Shown here one piece after another: positions 15,255 through 23,225 of a stretch of 64,000 nucleotides of DNA. Position numbers and translations under genes: made by a program. Position 1 is the stretch's first letter; each line of letters begins with the position of its first letter. The stretch is from NCBI RefSeq assembly GCF_000747525.1, contig NZ_CP009278.1:1054001-1118000 (forward strand), given 5' to 3'. Below the pieces are notes generated by a model. That model did no database searches. It saw only the letters and a list, made by a program, of their open reading frames with translations, and was not told where the DNA came from. This stretch comes from Sphingobacterium sp. ML3W. GTDB taxonomy: Bacteria; Bacteroidota; Bacteroidia; Sphingobacteriales; Sphingobacteriaceae.

Positions 15255-16106
15255 TTAATTGCGATTTTTACCAATCAGATAGTCAAAATCACGCTCCATG
15301 GCCTGCGCCATTTTTATTATGATGCTGTAAACGGATTGAACACTACTTTCTAATTTTGGTCTATCGAATTTCCTTAAACCTTCTTTAGCGGGTAATTGTC
15401 CACTTTTGGTCAGGACAAATTCGGAAATATAGGAACAGACCTCAGTCTTGTTCATGTTTTCTGGAAAAACTTCTGCACCGTGTGAGTAATGTATAAATAT
15501 ATTGATCTGGCTCGCTGTAAATCGTGTAGGAATTCCGTTCGGCTTCAAAACCTCTTCTGGCTTAACTTTTTCGGGTTTGGTTTCGGTTGCCTCAATAGGT
15601 TTTGGTTTAACGGTCTTTCTTTGTTTGGTATATCGGATAAGCATATCAGCGAGATGGGCTCGGGTAGGATCAAAGTATAATTTGGGATCTCGGGAAGCTT
15701 GGCTTATACGCAGTTCATTCTCATCAATGCACATGATTTTATTTTCTTCGGAAAGTTCACTGAGCCTAAAGTTAATCAGCTCGGTACATCGATTAAAAAA
15801 TCCCATATGATTGAAGTTGATATTGATCATGGTCTCGATAAAGCGACGTTCCCAGTCTTTGTCACGAAGATCTTCAGCAATATGTGATAATGACTGTAAC
15901 AACTTGGTGAAAAACCGATAATGATAATAGCAGATCTTGGAAACAGCGCTATTGAAATGATTATCAATTGCTGATTGGATTTCAGCCAGCAGGTGAGCCC
16001 AGATTTTCTTTTGTAATAGTGCTTCTTTTAAAATAGGAAATTTCTCCTGAAATTCTATTTTTAAAAGGTGATATTGATAATCGGTCAATGATTCCTCAAG
16101 ATTCAT
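15255..16106 (-). CDS. hypothetical protein, 283 residues
   Basis: I do not recognise this protein with confidence. It is soluble and lacks a signal peptide. The N-terminal half is helical with aromatic residues (CYYHYRFFTKLLQSL; YFDPTRAHLADMLIRY). A Lys/Pro/Glu-rich linker (residues about 165-190) follows, then a compact helical C-terminal domain (FTASQINIFIHYSHGAEVF to MAQAMERDFDYL). The layout is loosely like RteC proteins of Bacteroidota conjugative elements, but the match is weak and no other conjugation gene is near. The 83-residue gene at 16163 lies 56 bp upstream on the same strand, so the two probably form an operon. Confidence 0.55.
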   Translation of the reverse strand: MNLEESLTDYQYHLLKIEFQEKFPILKEALLQKKIWAHLLAEIQSAIDNHFNSAVSKICYYHYRFFTKLLQSLSHIAEDLRDKDWERRFIETMININFNHMGFFNRCTELINFRLSELSEENKIMCIDENELRISQASRDPKLYFDPTRAHLADMLIRYTKQRKTVKPKPIEATETKPEKVKPEEVLKPNGIPTRFTASQINIFIHYSHGAEVFPENMNKTEVCSYISEFVLTKSGQLPAKEGLRKFDRPKLESSVQSVYSIIIKMAQAMERDFDYLIGKNRN

Positions 16107-16162
16107 ATGTGGACTGTATATATCTTCATAAGTCTGGAAGAGCTCGTGGAATTTTAAAATTA

Positions 16163-16414
16163 TTAAATCGACCTGTTTATTTTTTTACGATAAATAATAT
16201 TAAATATGCGCCGCAATTGACTGTAGAAGGTACGGAAGGATTCCTGCGCCATTTCTCGATTATCATGATTGAAATATCTGGGATGGGAATTGTTCTCGAT
16301 CTCCGCAAGTTCCGCTAAGAGGGCCTGTTCGATCTGTTCATCTTCTTCTTGATTTAAATGGGGGATACCATAGGCTGATATGGCCTCTCTGAGGTTTGTT
16401 AATACGCTAATCAT
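16163..16414 (-). CDS. small hypothetical protein, 83 residues
   Basis: The product is acidic and helical (LTNLREAISAYGIPHLNQEED, then QALLAELAEIENN) with a basic end (RRIFNIIYRKKINR). The frame is open further up to 16480, but the added 22 residues are very hydrophobic and A/T-driven, so I chose the ATG at 16414, which starts MISVLTNLREA. It sits 56 bp upstream of the 283-residue gene on the same strand. No family recognised. Confidence 0.45.
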   Translation of the reverse strand: MISVLTNLREAISAYGIPHLNQEEDEQIEQALLAELAEIENNSHPRYFNHDNREMAQESFRTFYSQLRRIFNIIYRKKINRSI

Positions 16415-17439
16415 AATTTTATAATTGGTTAAAATAAATATGTCTACATTAAAAATAATTAAGAAAAGTATAGTGTGCAAAACATTTTTCCTGTAATAAG
16501 GAAAATTATAATCAATCAGAGATCGAAAAGACTACTTATTAAGCTTAAATCTGCTTTTTTAAGGAAATAAAAGGAGTGAGAGAGAAGAATTGGTGTGTAA
16601 CAAAAGCTAAAGTGCCGAGTTACTCCAGTTTCAATTCATAAATGAATTGGTCTTAATAGCAAAAAGCCTTTTCAGTTTTTTAGCAGAAAAGATTATTGTC
16701 AACAATATGAATTGTAAACCAGCCAATAATACCATCAATGGTGATTTCAGCTTTAAGATGAATAGGGGCAGATCTATGTAACTATTTGTGATGAAGGTGT
16801 CTTGGTTTATACAGAAAAGGGATGATCAGTTTCTGTCCTTAGGATAACTAGGTGGGACTTGTTATTGCGCTGTCTAATGAAGAACCTTTGTTCGTCCTGA
16901 AGTTGAGGTGTTAATGATTTAATTTTAAAACATCACGTAATATTTTAATTGAAGAAGCTGAGAATTCATTATTTGTAATGCGTTTGGATATTTATTTTTA
17001 TCAGTGATAATTTATTAAGTGATTGTTACAAACTTGTTTTAAAGTATTTATCTGTTAATCAGTCGTTTGTCTTTAGATGTCTGCTTTTTACTTCTTTTTT
17101 GTTATTTCTTCATTGTAAAATCGAATTATATTATAATATTTGTTTTAACATTTTTTAACAACTTGGTTGTTAAAAATGTAAGTTGCAAACCAACGTTATC
17201 ATTGACCGAATAAGATTTTTAGAGAAGCTATATAAATATTTGAAAAGATATTTTTTACACATAAAAAAAGCAATCGATTGCGTTATTGACTAGACTTTGG
17301 ATTTGAGATTTTATAATCATTGATTTATGGAATTTTCATTTTTGAAGTAATGGTGATAAATGGACGATTTTTAAGAAAAGAAACTTACTTAACCAAAGTC
17401 TTTTTTTATTGAGACTTTAACTTTAATAAACACAAACAT
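16415..17439. promoter_or_regulatory. 1-kb non-coding leader of the first duplicated SusC unit
   Basis: No gene on either strand. From about 17005 to the ATG at 17440 the sequence is nearly identical to 22487-22923 upstream of the second SusC. It contains an 11-bp hairpin (17152-17176) and the palindrome GCAATCGATTGC (17270-17281, imperfect in the second copy), and ends in the A-rich start context AAACACAAACAT. The part from 16415 to about 17004 has no counterpart in the other leader and shows nothing recognisable. Confidence 0.6.
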
Positions 17440-17740
17440 ATGAAACAAACATTACTCAGTTTTTTTGTGGGTAGTATGATCCTGACCTCTGTTGCCTTTG
17501 CGCAAGAGAAAAAGGTAAGTGGTCGTGTGACTGCAGCTGATGGTAAACCATTGGTTGGTGTGACGATTGCTGTTCAAGGATCAAACCTAGCTACCCAAAC
17601 AGATGCGAATGGAAATTATTCATTCTCTGTCCCAACAGGCAAAATTATCGTTTTCCGTTCCGTTGGCTATACTGACAAGACATTAATTGTCAAGGAAGAT
17701 CAATCGGCTTTTAATGTAACTTTGGACGGTTCGGAAAATG
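17005..17740 (+). repeat. direct repeat, copy 1: SusC leader plus signal peptide and first domain
   Basis: Copy 2 lies at about 22487-23225, 5.48 kb away in the same orientation. It covers about 430 bp of leader and about 300 bp of coding sequence. The two N-terminal ~100 residues differ at only about ten positions, after which the proteins diverge abruptly. Small indels in the leader set the two copies slightly out of register. Confidence 0.85.
17152..17176 (+). promoter_or_regulatory. conserved leader hairpin, copy 1
   Basis: TTTTTAACAAC/GTTGTTAAAAA forms a perfect 11-bp stem with a TTG loop, about 265 nt before the SusC start. The same hairpin, extended to 12 bp, is present in the second leader at 22633-22659. 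Confidence 0.6.
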
Positions 17741-20448
17741 CTCTGAATGAAGTTGTCGTTGTTGGCTATGGAACTCAACTTAGAAGAAATTTAACAACCT
17801 CTATATCAACAGTTGGTGCAAATGATTTAAAAGAAATACCTGTGCCAAATATTCAGCAAGCTCTGCAAGGCAAGGCTGCTGGTGTTCAAGTTACTTCAGG
17901 GGGAGGAAGACCTGGAGCTCCTATGTCTGTGCAAATTCGTGGACGCTCGTCTATTAACGCAGGAAACAATCCATTATATGTGGTTGATGGGGTTATAATG
18001 CCTTCAAATAATACATTTACACCTAACGATGCTGGGGCTGGAATTTCTCCTTTAGCAAACTTGAATCCTGAAGATATTACTTCTGTAGAAATTTTAAAAG
18101 ATGCTGCTGCAGCTTCAATTTATGGTTCTCGGGGATCAAATGGAGTGGTGATAATTACCACCAAAGGTGGAAGTACGTCTGGTAAATCAATTATAGGTGC
18201 TTCTACATATACCGGATGGCAATCATTGACCAAAAAGAAAGATTTACTTAATGCATCTGAATACCGTTCTCTTTATAACGAGGCAGCAGTAAATGCTAGT
18301 CTCCCTCAAGTTTTTACCAATGATCAAGTTACAAATCCGGAAAATAATGTAAACTGGTTAGATGAAATTCTTTCTAATAACTCAAGAGTAAATTCTGCTC
18401 AAGTATCAGTAACTTCAGGTGGAAATGAAAAGACACAATTTTACACATCATTTAATTATTTTGATCAAGATGGAGCTCTTTTAAACGGAGGATTTAAAAG
18501 GTATGCTATTAGAGCTAATCTTACACATCATATAAATGACTTTATTAGATTTGGTTCAAATACCGCACTTTCGCGCACTGAAAGAGCAGAAACACCAGTT
18601 GATAATAGTATTTTTTCACCATTTCCTCGTGCATTAGTTGCTAGACCTGATCAGCCAATTTTTAATCCAGACGGAACATTCGCGACAAACAGTTATAATA
18701 ATCCAGTACACATGTTTCAATCTGAAAACTATGTGAACCTTTCCAATGTGTTTAATTCATCATATTTAGAATTTGATATCATATCAGGACTGAAATTTAA
18801 AACTGCAGTTGGTGTGGATTTTTCATATTTAGATCAACGTTTATATAATCCATTAACATCTTTATCAGGAGGTGGTAGTAATGGTTCTGGTGCTTCTGGA
18901 TACGTTCAGACACGTAATTTACTTGCTACACAAACATTATCCTATGATAAATCATTTTATGGTGATCGTTTGGATTTAAACGCTATTGCCGTTTATGAGT
19001 ATCAAAAAAATCAACGTGAAAACAATCGAGTTGATGGGTCTAATTTTCCATCTGATTTAACACCTTATATAACATCTGCAGCATCTATCACAGGAGGGAC
19101 AGCAAATTTTACGGAATATGCGATGGCTTCTTCTTTAGCGCGTGTAAATTTAGGATGGGAAGGTAAATATCTATTCTCTGCATCCATAAGAAGAGATGGT
19201 TCATCTAAATTTCCTGAAGCTGGTCGTATTGGATATTTCCCATCAGTATCAGCTGGATGGGTGGTATCACAAGAGAATTTCTTGAAAAGTGTTGAAGCGA
19301 TAAGCTTGTTGAAAGTTAGAGCTTCTTATGGATCAACAGGTAATCAAGAGGGAATTGGAAACTTTGCATATCGTAGAGCCATCGGTGGTGGCTTTAACTA
19401 TTTAGATTCTCCAGGATTTGGATTGTCCGTTATAGGTAGCCCTGATCTGAAGTGGGAATCTACTGATCAAATAGATATAGGTATTGATTTAGGATTATTT
19501 AATAATAGATTAGAAATTTCTGCAGATTACTACAATAAGAAAACAAAAGACTTATTGCTAAATAGACCGATTCCTACTACTACTGGATTTTCTACTATTT
19601 TAGAAAATATAGGTAATCTTAAAGGATCTGGATTTGATTTCCAAATTACTTCGAAAAATTTCAATGGAAGTGACTTTACTTGGTCAACATCTTTAAATCT
19701 TTCAACTTACAAAAATGAAGTTACAAAGTTGTTTAATGATCAGCCAATTGATCAAGGATTTGTAGTGCGACATGCGGTAGGTCAACCTTTGGGTTCATTC
19801 TTTTTAATCAAATCATTAGGAGTAGATTCGGAAACAGGAGATATGAAATATGAAGATATTGATGGATCAGAATCAATTACTTCTTCGGATAGACAATTTT
19901 TAGGAAATCCTTTGCCTAAATTTCATGGAGGTATTACCAATAATTTATCATATAAGAATTTTGATTTAAATGTGTTTTTCCAATATAGCTATGGTAATGA
20001 CATTTATAATTTAGGTGCAGAAGGTACAGGTGGATATGGAAGTATGGGAGGAGTTGTGAGTGCAACAGCCCCAGCAACAAATATGTTCAAAGAATATTAT
20101 GATGAGCGCTGGACTCCAGAAAATACAGATGCAAAATATCCTCGTGCTGTTGGAGGAACTAGAGGGACTTACAATACACAACGTTCTTCGAGATTTTTGG
20201 AAGATGGATCATACCTTCGTTTAAAAACAATAACATTAGGATATAACCTTCCAAAATCTGTGGCTCAAAAAGCAAAATTTAGTAATGTACGCATTTATGC
20301 TAGTGCTTATAATTTGCTAACATTTACGAAGTATACTGGATTTGACCCTGAAGTGAGCTCAGAGTTAACTGTTTCCAACTTGGGGGTAGATCAAGGAGCA
20401 ATTCCTCAATTTAAAACATTTATGTTGGGTATAAATTTGGGACTATAA
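17440..20448 (+). CDS. SusC/RagA TonB-linked outer-membrane receptor, unit 1
   Basis: 1002 residues. Signal peptide 1-22 (ends VAFAQ); carboxypeptidase-regulatory-like domain about 25-98 (VSGRVTAADGKPLVGVTIAV); TonB-box-like linker NEVVVVGYG; plug about 110-230 with QIRGRSSINAGNNPLYVVDG and EDITSVEILKDAAAASIYG; then the 22-strand barrel ending in MLGINLGL. It imports an oligomeric nutrient with SusD, energised by TonB. Its first ~100 residues are nearly identical to the receptor at 22924, while plug and barrel differ. SusD follows 13 bp downstream. The ligand cannot be predicted. Confidence 0.95.
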   Translation: MKQTLLSFFVGSMILTSVAFAQEKKVSGRVTAADGKPLVGVTIAVQGSNLATQTDANGNYSFSVPTGKIIVFRSVGYTDKTLIVKEDQSAFNVTLDGSENALNEVVVVGYGTQLRRNLTTSISTVGANDLKEIPVPNIQQALQGKAAGVQVTSGGGRPGAPMSVQIRGRSSINAGNNPLYVVDGVIMPSNNTFTPNDAGAGISPLANLNPEDITSVEILKDAAAASIYGSRGSNGVVIITTKGGSTSGKSIIGASTYTGWQSLTKKKDLLNASEYRSLYNEAAVNASLPQVFTNDQVTNPENNVNWLDEILSNNSRVNSAQVSVTSGGNEKTQFYTSFNYFDQDGALLNGGFKRYAIRANLTHHINDFIRFGSNTALSRTERAETPVDNSIFSPFPRALVARPDQPIFNPDGTFATNSYNNPVHMFQSENYVNLSNVFNSSYLEFDIISGLKFKTAVGVDFSYLDQRLYNPLTSLSGGGSNGSGASGYVQTRNLLATQTLSYDKSFYGDRLDLNAIAVYEYQKNQRENNRVDGSNFPSDLTPYITSAASITGGTANFTEYAMASSLARVNLGWEGKYLFSASIRRDGSSKFPEAGRIGYFPSVSAGWVVSQENFLKSVEAISLLKVRASYGSTGNQEGIGNFAYRRAIGGGFNYLDSPGFGLSVIGSPDLKWESTDQIDIGIDLGLFNNRLEISADYYNKKTKDLLLNRPIPTTTGFSTILENIGNLKGSGFDFQITSKNFNGSDFTWSTSLNLSTYKNEVTKLFNDQPIDQGFVVRHAVGQPLGSFFLIKSLGVDSETGDMKYEDIDGSESITSSDRQFLGNPLPKFHGGITNNLSYKNFDLNVFFQYSYGNDIYNLGAEGTGGYGSMGGVVSATAPATNMFKEYYDERWTPENTDAKYPRAVGGTRGTYNTQRSSRFLEDGSYLRLKTITLGYNLPKSVAQKAKFSNVRIYASAYNLLTFTKYTGFDPEVSSELTVSNLGVDQGAIPQFKTFMLGINLGL

Positions 20449-20461
20449 AAGAGATTATAAG

Positions 20462-21826
20462 ATGAAAAATAATATAATAAAATCAATAGGAGTATTACTT
20501 ATTGCTGGGCATTTTGCAGCATGTGATAGTAAATTAGATTTGTTACCTCGTGATTCAGTAGCACCAGAATTGGTGGGGGGGGCTGAAGGTGATAAACTTT
20601 TAAATGGAATATACGATGCCTTTCAAAATGGAAATATAGGTTCTGCTTATGCTTATCTTAGTTATGTTACTGAAGATTTATCAGCGGACAACTTGAAATA
20701 CAGAGCTACTTTTTTTCAACATGGAGAAGTTGATAATAATGCGATATTAGTTGATAATGTATTAGTATCTAGATATTTTAATTTTCCATATGTCGCCATT
20801 CAAAGAGCTAATGATTTAATTGAAATTGTCAATGCATCAAGTACTATTGATGAAGCAACTAAGAAAAAGCTATTAGGAAGCGCTTATTTTTTTAGAGCAT
20901 ATGGTTACTATCGTTTAGTTACCATTTTCGGAGCGGTACCAATTGCTCTAAATAGGGATATTGTTGAACTTCCCCGGAATTCAGTTGATGAGGTTTATAA
21001 TCAAATCATCAATGATCTTAAGTTAAGTATCGAAAATCCAGCACCGTTTGAAAATAGCAATAAAGTATCTATTGAGGCAGCAAAGGCTTTACTAGCAAGA
21101 GTTTATTTAATAAGAGGTGATAAAGCATCAGCCAAACAAATGGCTACGGATGTGATAAATTCAGGTAAATTTGCAATTGAAAGTAATTATTCAAATATGT
21201 TTACGACTCCATTTGAATCTCGTGAGCATATTTTTAAAATTGCTAATACTGCTACTGAAGGTGATAATTCTTTGGACTATTTCTTGCAACATCCAACTAT
21301 GCCAGGCGGAGGACGTGCTGAACTACCTGTAGATGAGAGTTTAGTATCTGCTTATGAGGAAGGCGATCAACGTAAAGAAGCTTCAGTTCAAGAAATTAAA
21401 GCTCCTACAGCTAATCCAGGATGGTATTCTAAAAAATATCAAGATCCATCAGGAAATGGTGCACATCCTTATTATATTCTTAGATTATCAGAAATGTATT
21501 TGATTGTTGCGGAATGCGATTTGACAGCTTCACCATCAAATGCCCTCGCGAATATTAATCTTGTGAGAAAAAATAGAGGCTTAAGTGATTTGAGTGTAGT
21601 AACATTAAATGATGTTATTAAAGAGCGTCGTGTAGAATTTGCATTTGAAAATCTTAGATGGATGGACATGAGAAGAACACCTTCTATTTCTAATCCATCA
21701 AAATCTATGGCTACTGTATTTTTGGAAGCCAAAAAGCGTTCAGTCAATGATGAACTTTATCCTATTCCACAATCGGCAATTAATACTAATTCATTATTAC
21801 TACCTAATAATCCAGGATATAATTAA
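20462..21826 (+). CDS. SusD/RagB-family lipoprotein, unit 1
   Basis: 454-residue lipoprotein; the lipobox HFAAC places the acylated Cys near residue 22. SusD features in order: KLLNGIYDAFQNG, AIQRANDLIEIV, KLLGSAYFFRAYGYYRLVTIFG, then AKALLARVYLIRGD and, towards the C terminus, YYILRLSEMYLIVAE, IKERRVEFAFENLRWMDMRR and ELYPIPQSAI. It is outer-membrane anchored and caps the SusC pore encoded 13 bp upstream. A strong terminator follows, so no third gene is currently expressed in this unit. Confidence 0.95.
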   Translation: MKNNIIKSIGVLLIAGHFAACDSKLDLLPRDSVAPELVGGAEGDKLLNGIYDAFQNGNIGSAYAYLSYVTEDLSADNLKYRATFFQHGEVDNNAILVDNVLVSRYFNFPYVAIQRANDLIEIVNASSTIDEATKKKLLGSAYFFRAYGYYRLVTIFGAVPIALNRDIVELPRNSVDEVYNQIINDLKLSIENPAPFENSNKVSIEAAKALLARVYLIRGDKASAKQMATDVINSGKFAIESNYSNMFTTPFESREHIFKIANTATEGDNSLDYFLQHPTMPGGGRAELPVDESLVSAYEEGDQRKEASVQEIKAPTANPGWYSKKYQDPSGNGAHPYYILRLSEMYLIVAECDLTASPSNALANINLVRKNRGLSDLSVVTLNDVIKERRVEFAFENLRWMDMRRTPSISNPSKSMATVFLEAKKRSVNDELYPIPQSAINTNSLLLPNNPGYN

Positions 21827-21858
21827 TTAGTAGAGATTTTTCGCAAAATTTTTAGTTT

Positions 21859-21890
21859 AATCCCCGTCGTTATGTCGGGGATTTTTGTTT
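21859..21890 (+). terminator. Rho-independent terminator after SusD, unit 1
   Basis: The perfect 8-bp stem AATCCCCG/CGGGGATT has a 9-nt loop and is followed by TTTTGTTTG. Confidence 0.9.
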
Positions 21891-22058
21891 GTTTTTGAAC
21901 CATAATTTTTAGACTTAATGCTTTATATGATGGATATAGGGGCATAAATACCTAAAAATTCTAAAACCTATTTTAATTCGAAGTAAGTTTTTTAAATACA
22001 TAATTTGGATTTTTAATAGTCAAATTTCCGTATATGGTATCTACCAATATAAGCTTAC

Positions 22059-22400
22059 ATGAAATTAGCGCTCCTATTGTTAACATGTCTGTTATACCAA
22101 TTAGCCCTTGGATAATCGGGCTTTGTTTTGCATAAAAATAAGAAACTTAGTTTTCCTTTTGTTTTCGTCCATAATCTCGTTATTGTTCCCGTAGATGTCA
22201 ATGGTTTTATGATGAATTTTTTATTGGATACTGGTGTCAAGGAAATAATGATTTTTGGTAAGTCACTGACATACATCTATAATACTATTTTTAAAAATAA
22301 ATTTCAGGGTCTGGGACGTAATGGCGGTATATAGTCTATCAACAATCAGGTCCGTATCGCAAAAAAAAAATGGTTGATCATCTTCAACATATTTTCTGAA
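22059..22400 (+). pseudogene. decayed 5' remnant of the retropepsin-like protease gene
   Basis: The sequence from about 22025 matches the start of the intact gene at 28342, including the 30 bases before its ATG. Codon 19 is TAA where the intact copy has CAG, a second in-frame stop (TAG) replaces GAT in GIDG near 22332, an A-run has expanded near 22362, and similarity fades after about 22385, just before the second SusC leader begins. The catalytic DTG triplet is still encoded between the two stops. This is a non-functional relic left by duplication of a SusC-SusD-protease unit. Confidence 0.85.
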
Positions 22401-22486
22401 ATATCTTAATGGCATCTCTTTATGTAACATTTTAATTGATATATCTACCATTTTATTATGTGTGATAAATATTTTAGGATATCTAA

Positions 22487-23225
22487 TGATAATTTATTAA
22501 GTTTTTGTTACAAACTATTTTAAATTATTTCTTTGTTAATCAGTTGTTTGAGTAGTTATATGTCATTTTTCATGTTTTTTTTATTATGTCTGCATTGTAT
22601 ATTCGAAATATATTATAATATTTGTTTTAACATTTTTTAACAACTTGGTTGTTAAAAAAGTAAGTTGCAAACCAACGTTAGCATTGACCGAATAAGATTT
22701 TTAGAGAAGCTATAAAAATATTTGAAAAGATATTTTTTACACACCAAAAAAAAGTAATCGATTGCGTTCTTAACTAGATTTTGGATTTGAGATTTTATAA
22801 TCATTGATTTATGAAATTTTCAATTTTGAGGTATTTGTTATAAGTGATCGATTTTTAGAAAAGAAACTTACTTAACCAAGGTCTTTTTTTTATTGAGACT
22901 TTAACTTTAATAAACACAAACATATGAAACAAACATTACTCAGTTTTTTTGTGGGTAGTATGATCCTGACCTCTGTTGCCTTTGCGCAAGAGAAAAAGGT
23001 AAGTGGTCGTGTTACAGGTGCTGATGGTAAACCCTTAGTAGGCGTAACGATCGCTGTTCAAGGATCTAACCTAGCTACACAAACAGATGCGAATGGAAAT
23101 TATTCGTTCTCTGTACCAACAGGAAAAGTTATCGTATTCCGTTCGATTGGTTATGCTGACAAAACATTAATCGTAAAAGAAGGTCAGTCAGCTTTTAATG
23201 TAACTTTAGATAATTCGTCCAATGA
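22487..23225 (+). repeat. direct repeat, copy 2: SusC leader plus signal peptide and first domain
   Basis: Counterpart of 17005-17740, in the same orientation. It begins at the shared TGATAATTTATTAAG and runs through the A-rich start region and about the first 100 codons of the second SusC. Confidence 0.85.
22633..22659 (+). promoter_or_regulatory. conserved leader hairpin, copy 2
   Basis: TTTTTTAACAAC/GTTGTTAAAAAA forms a perfect 12-bp stem with a TTG loop. It differs from copy 1 by an added A-T pair, a change that keeps the pairing. Confidence 0.6.

Noticed and set aside
17005..23225. Invertible promoter switch between the two SusC units
   Set aside because: The repeats are in direct, not inverted, orientation and no recombinase gene is near; deletion or gene conversion is the plausible outcome.
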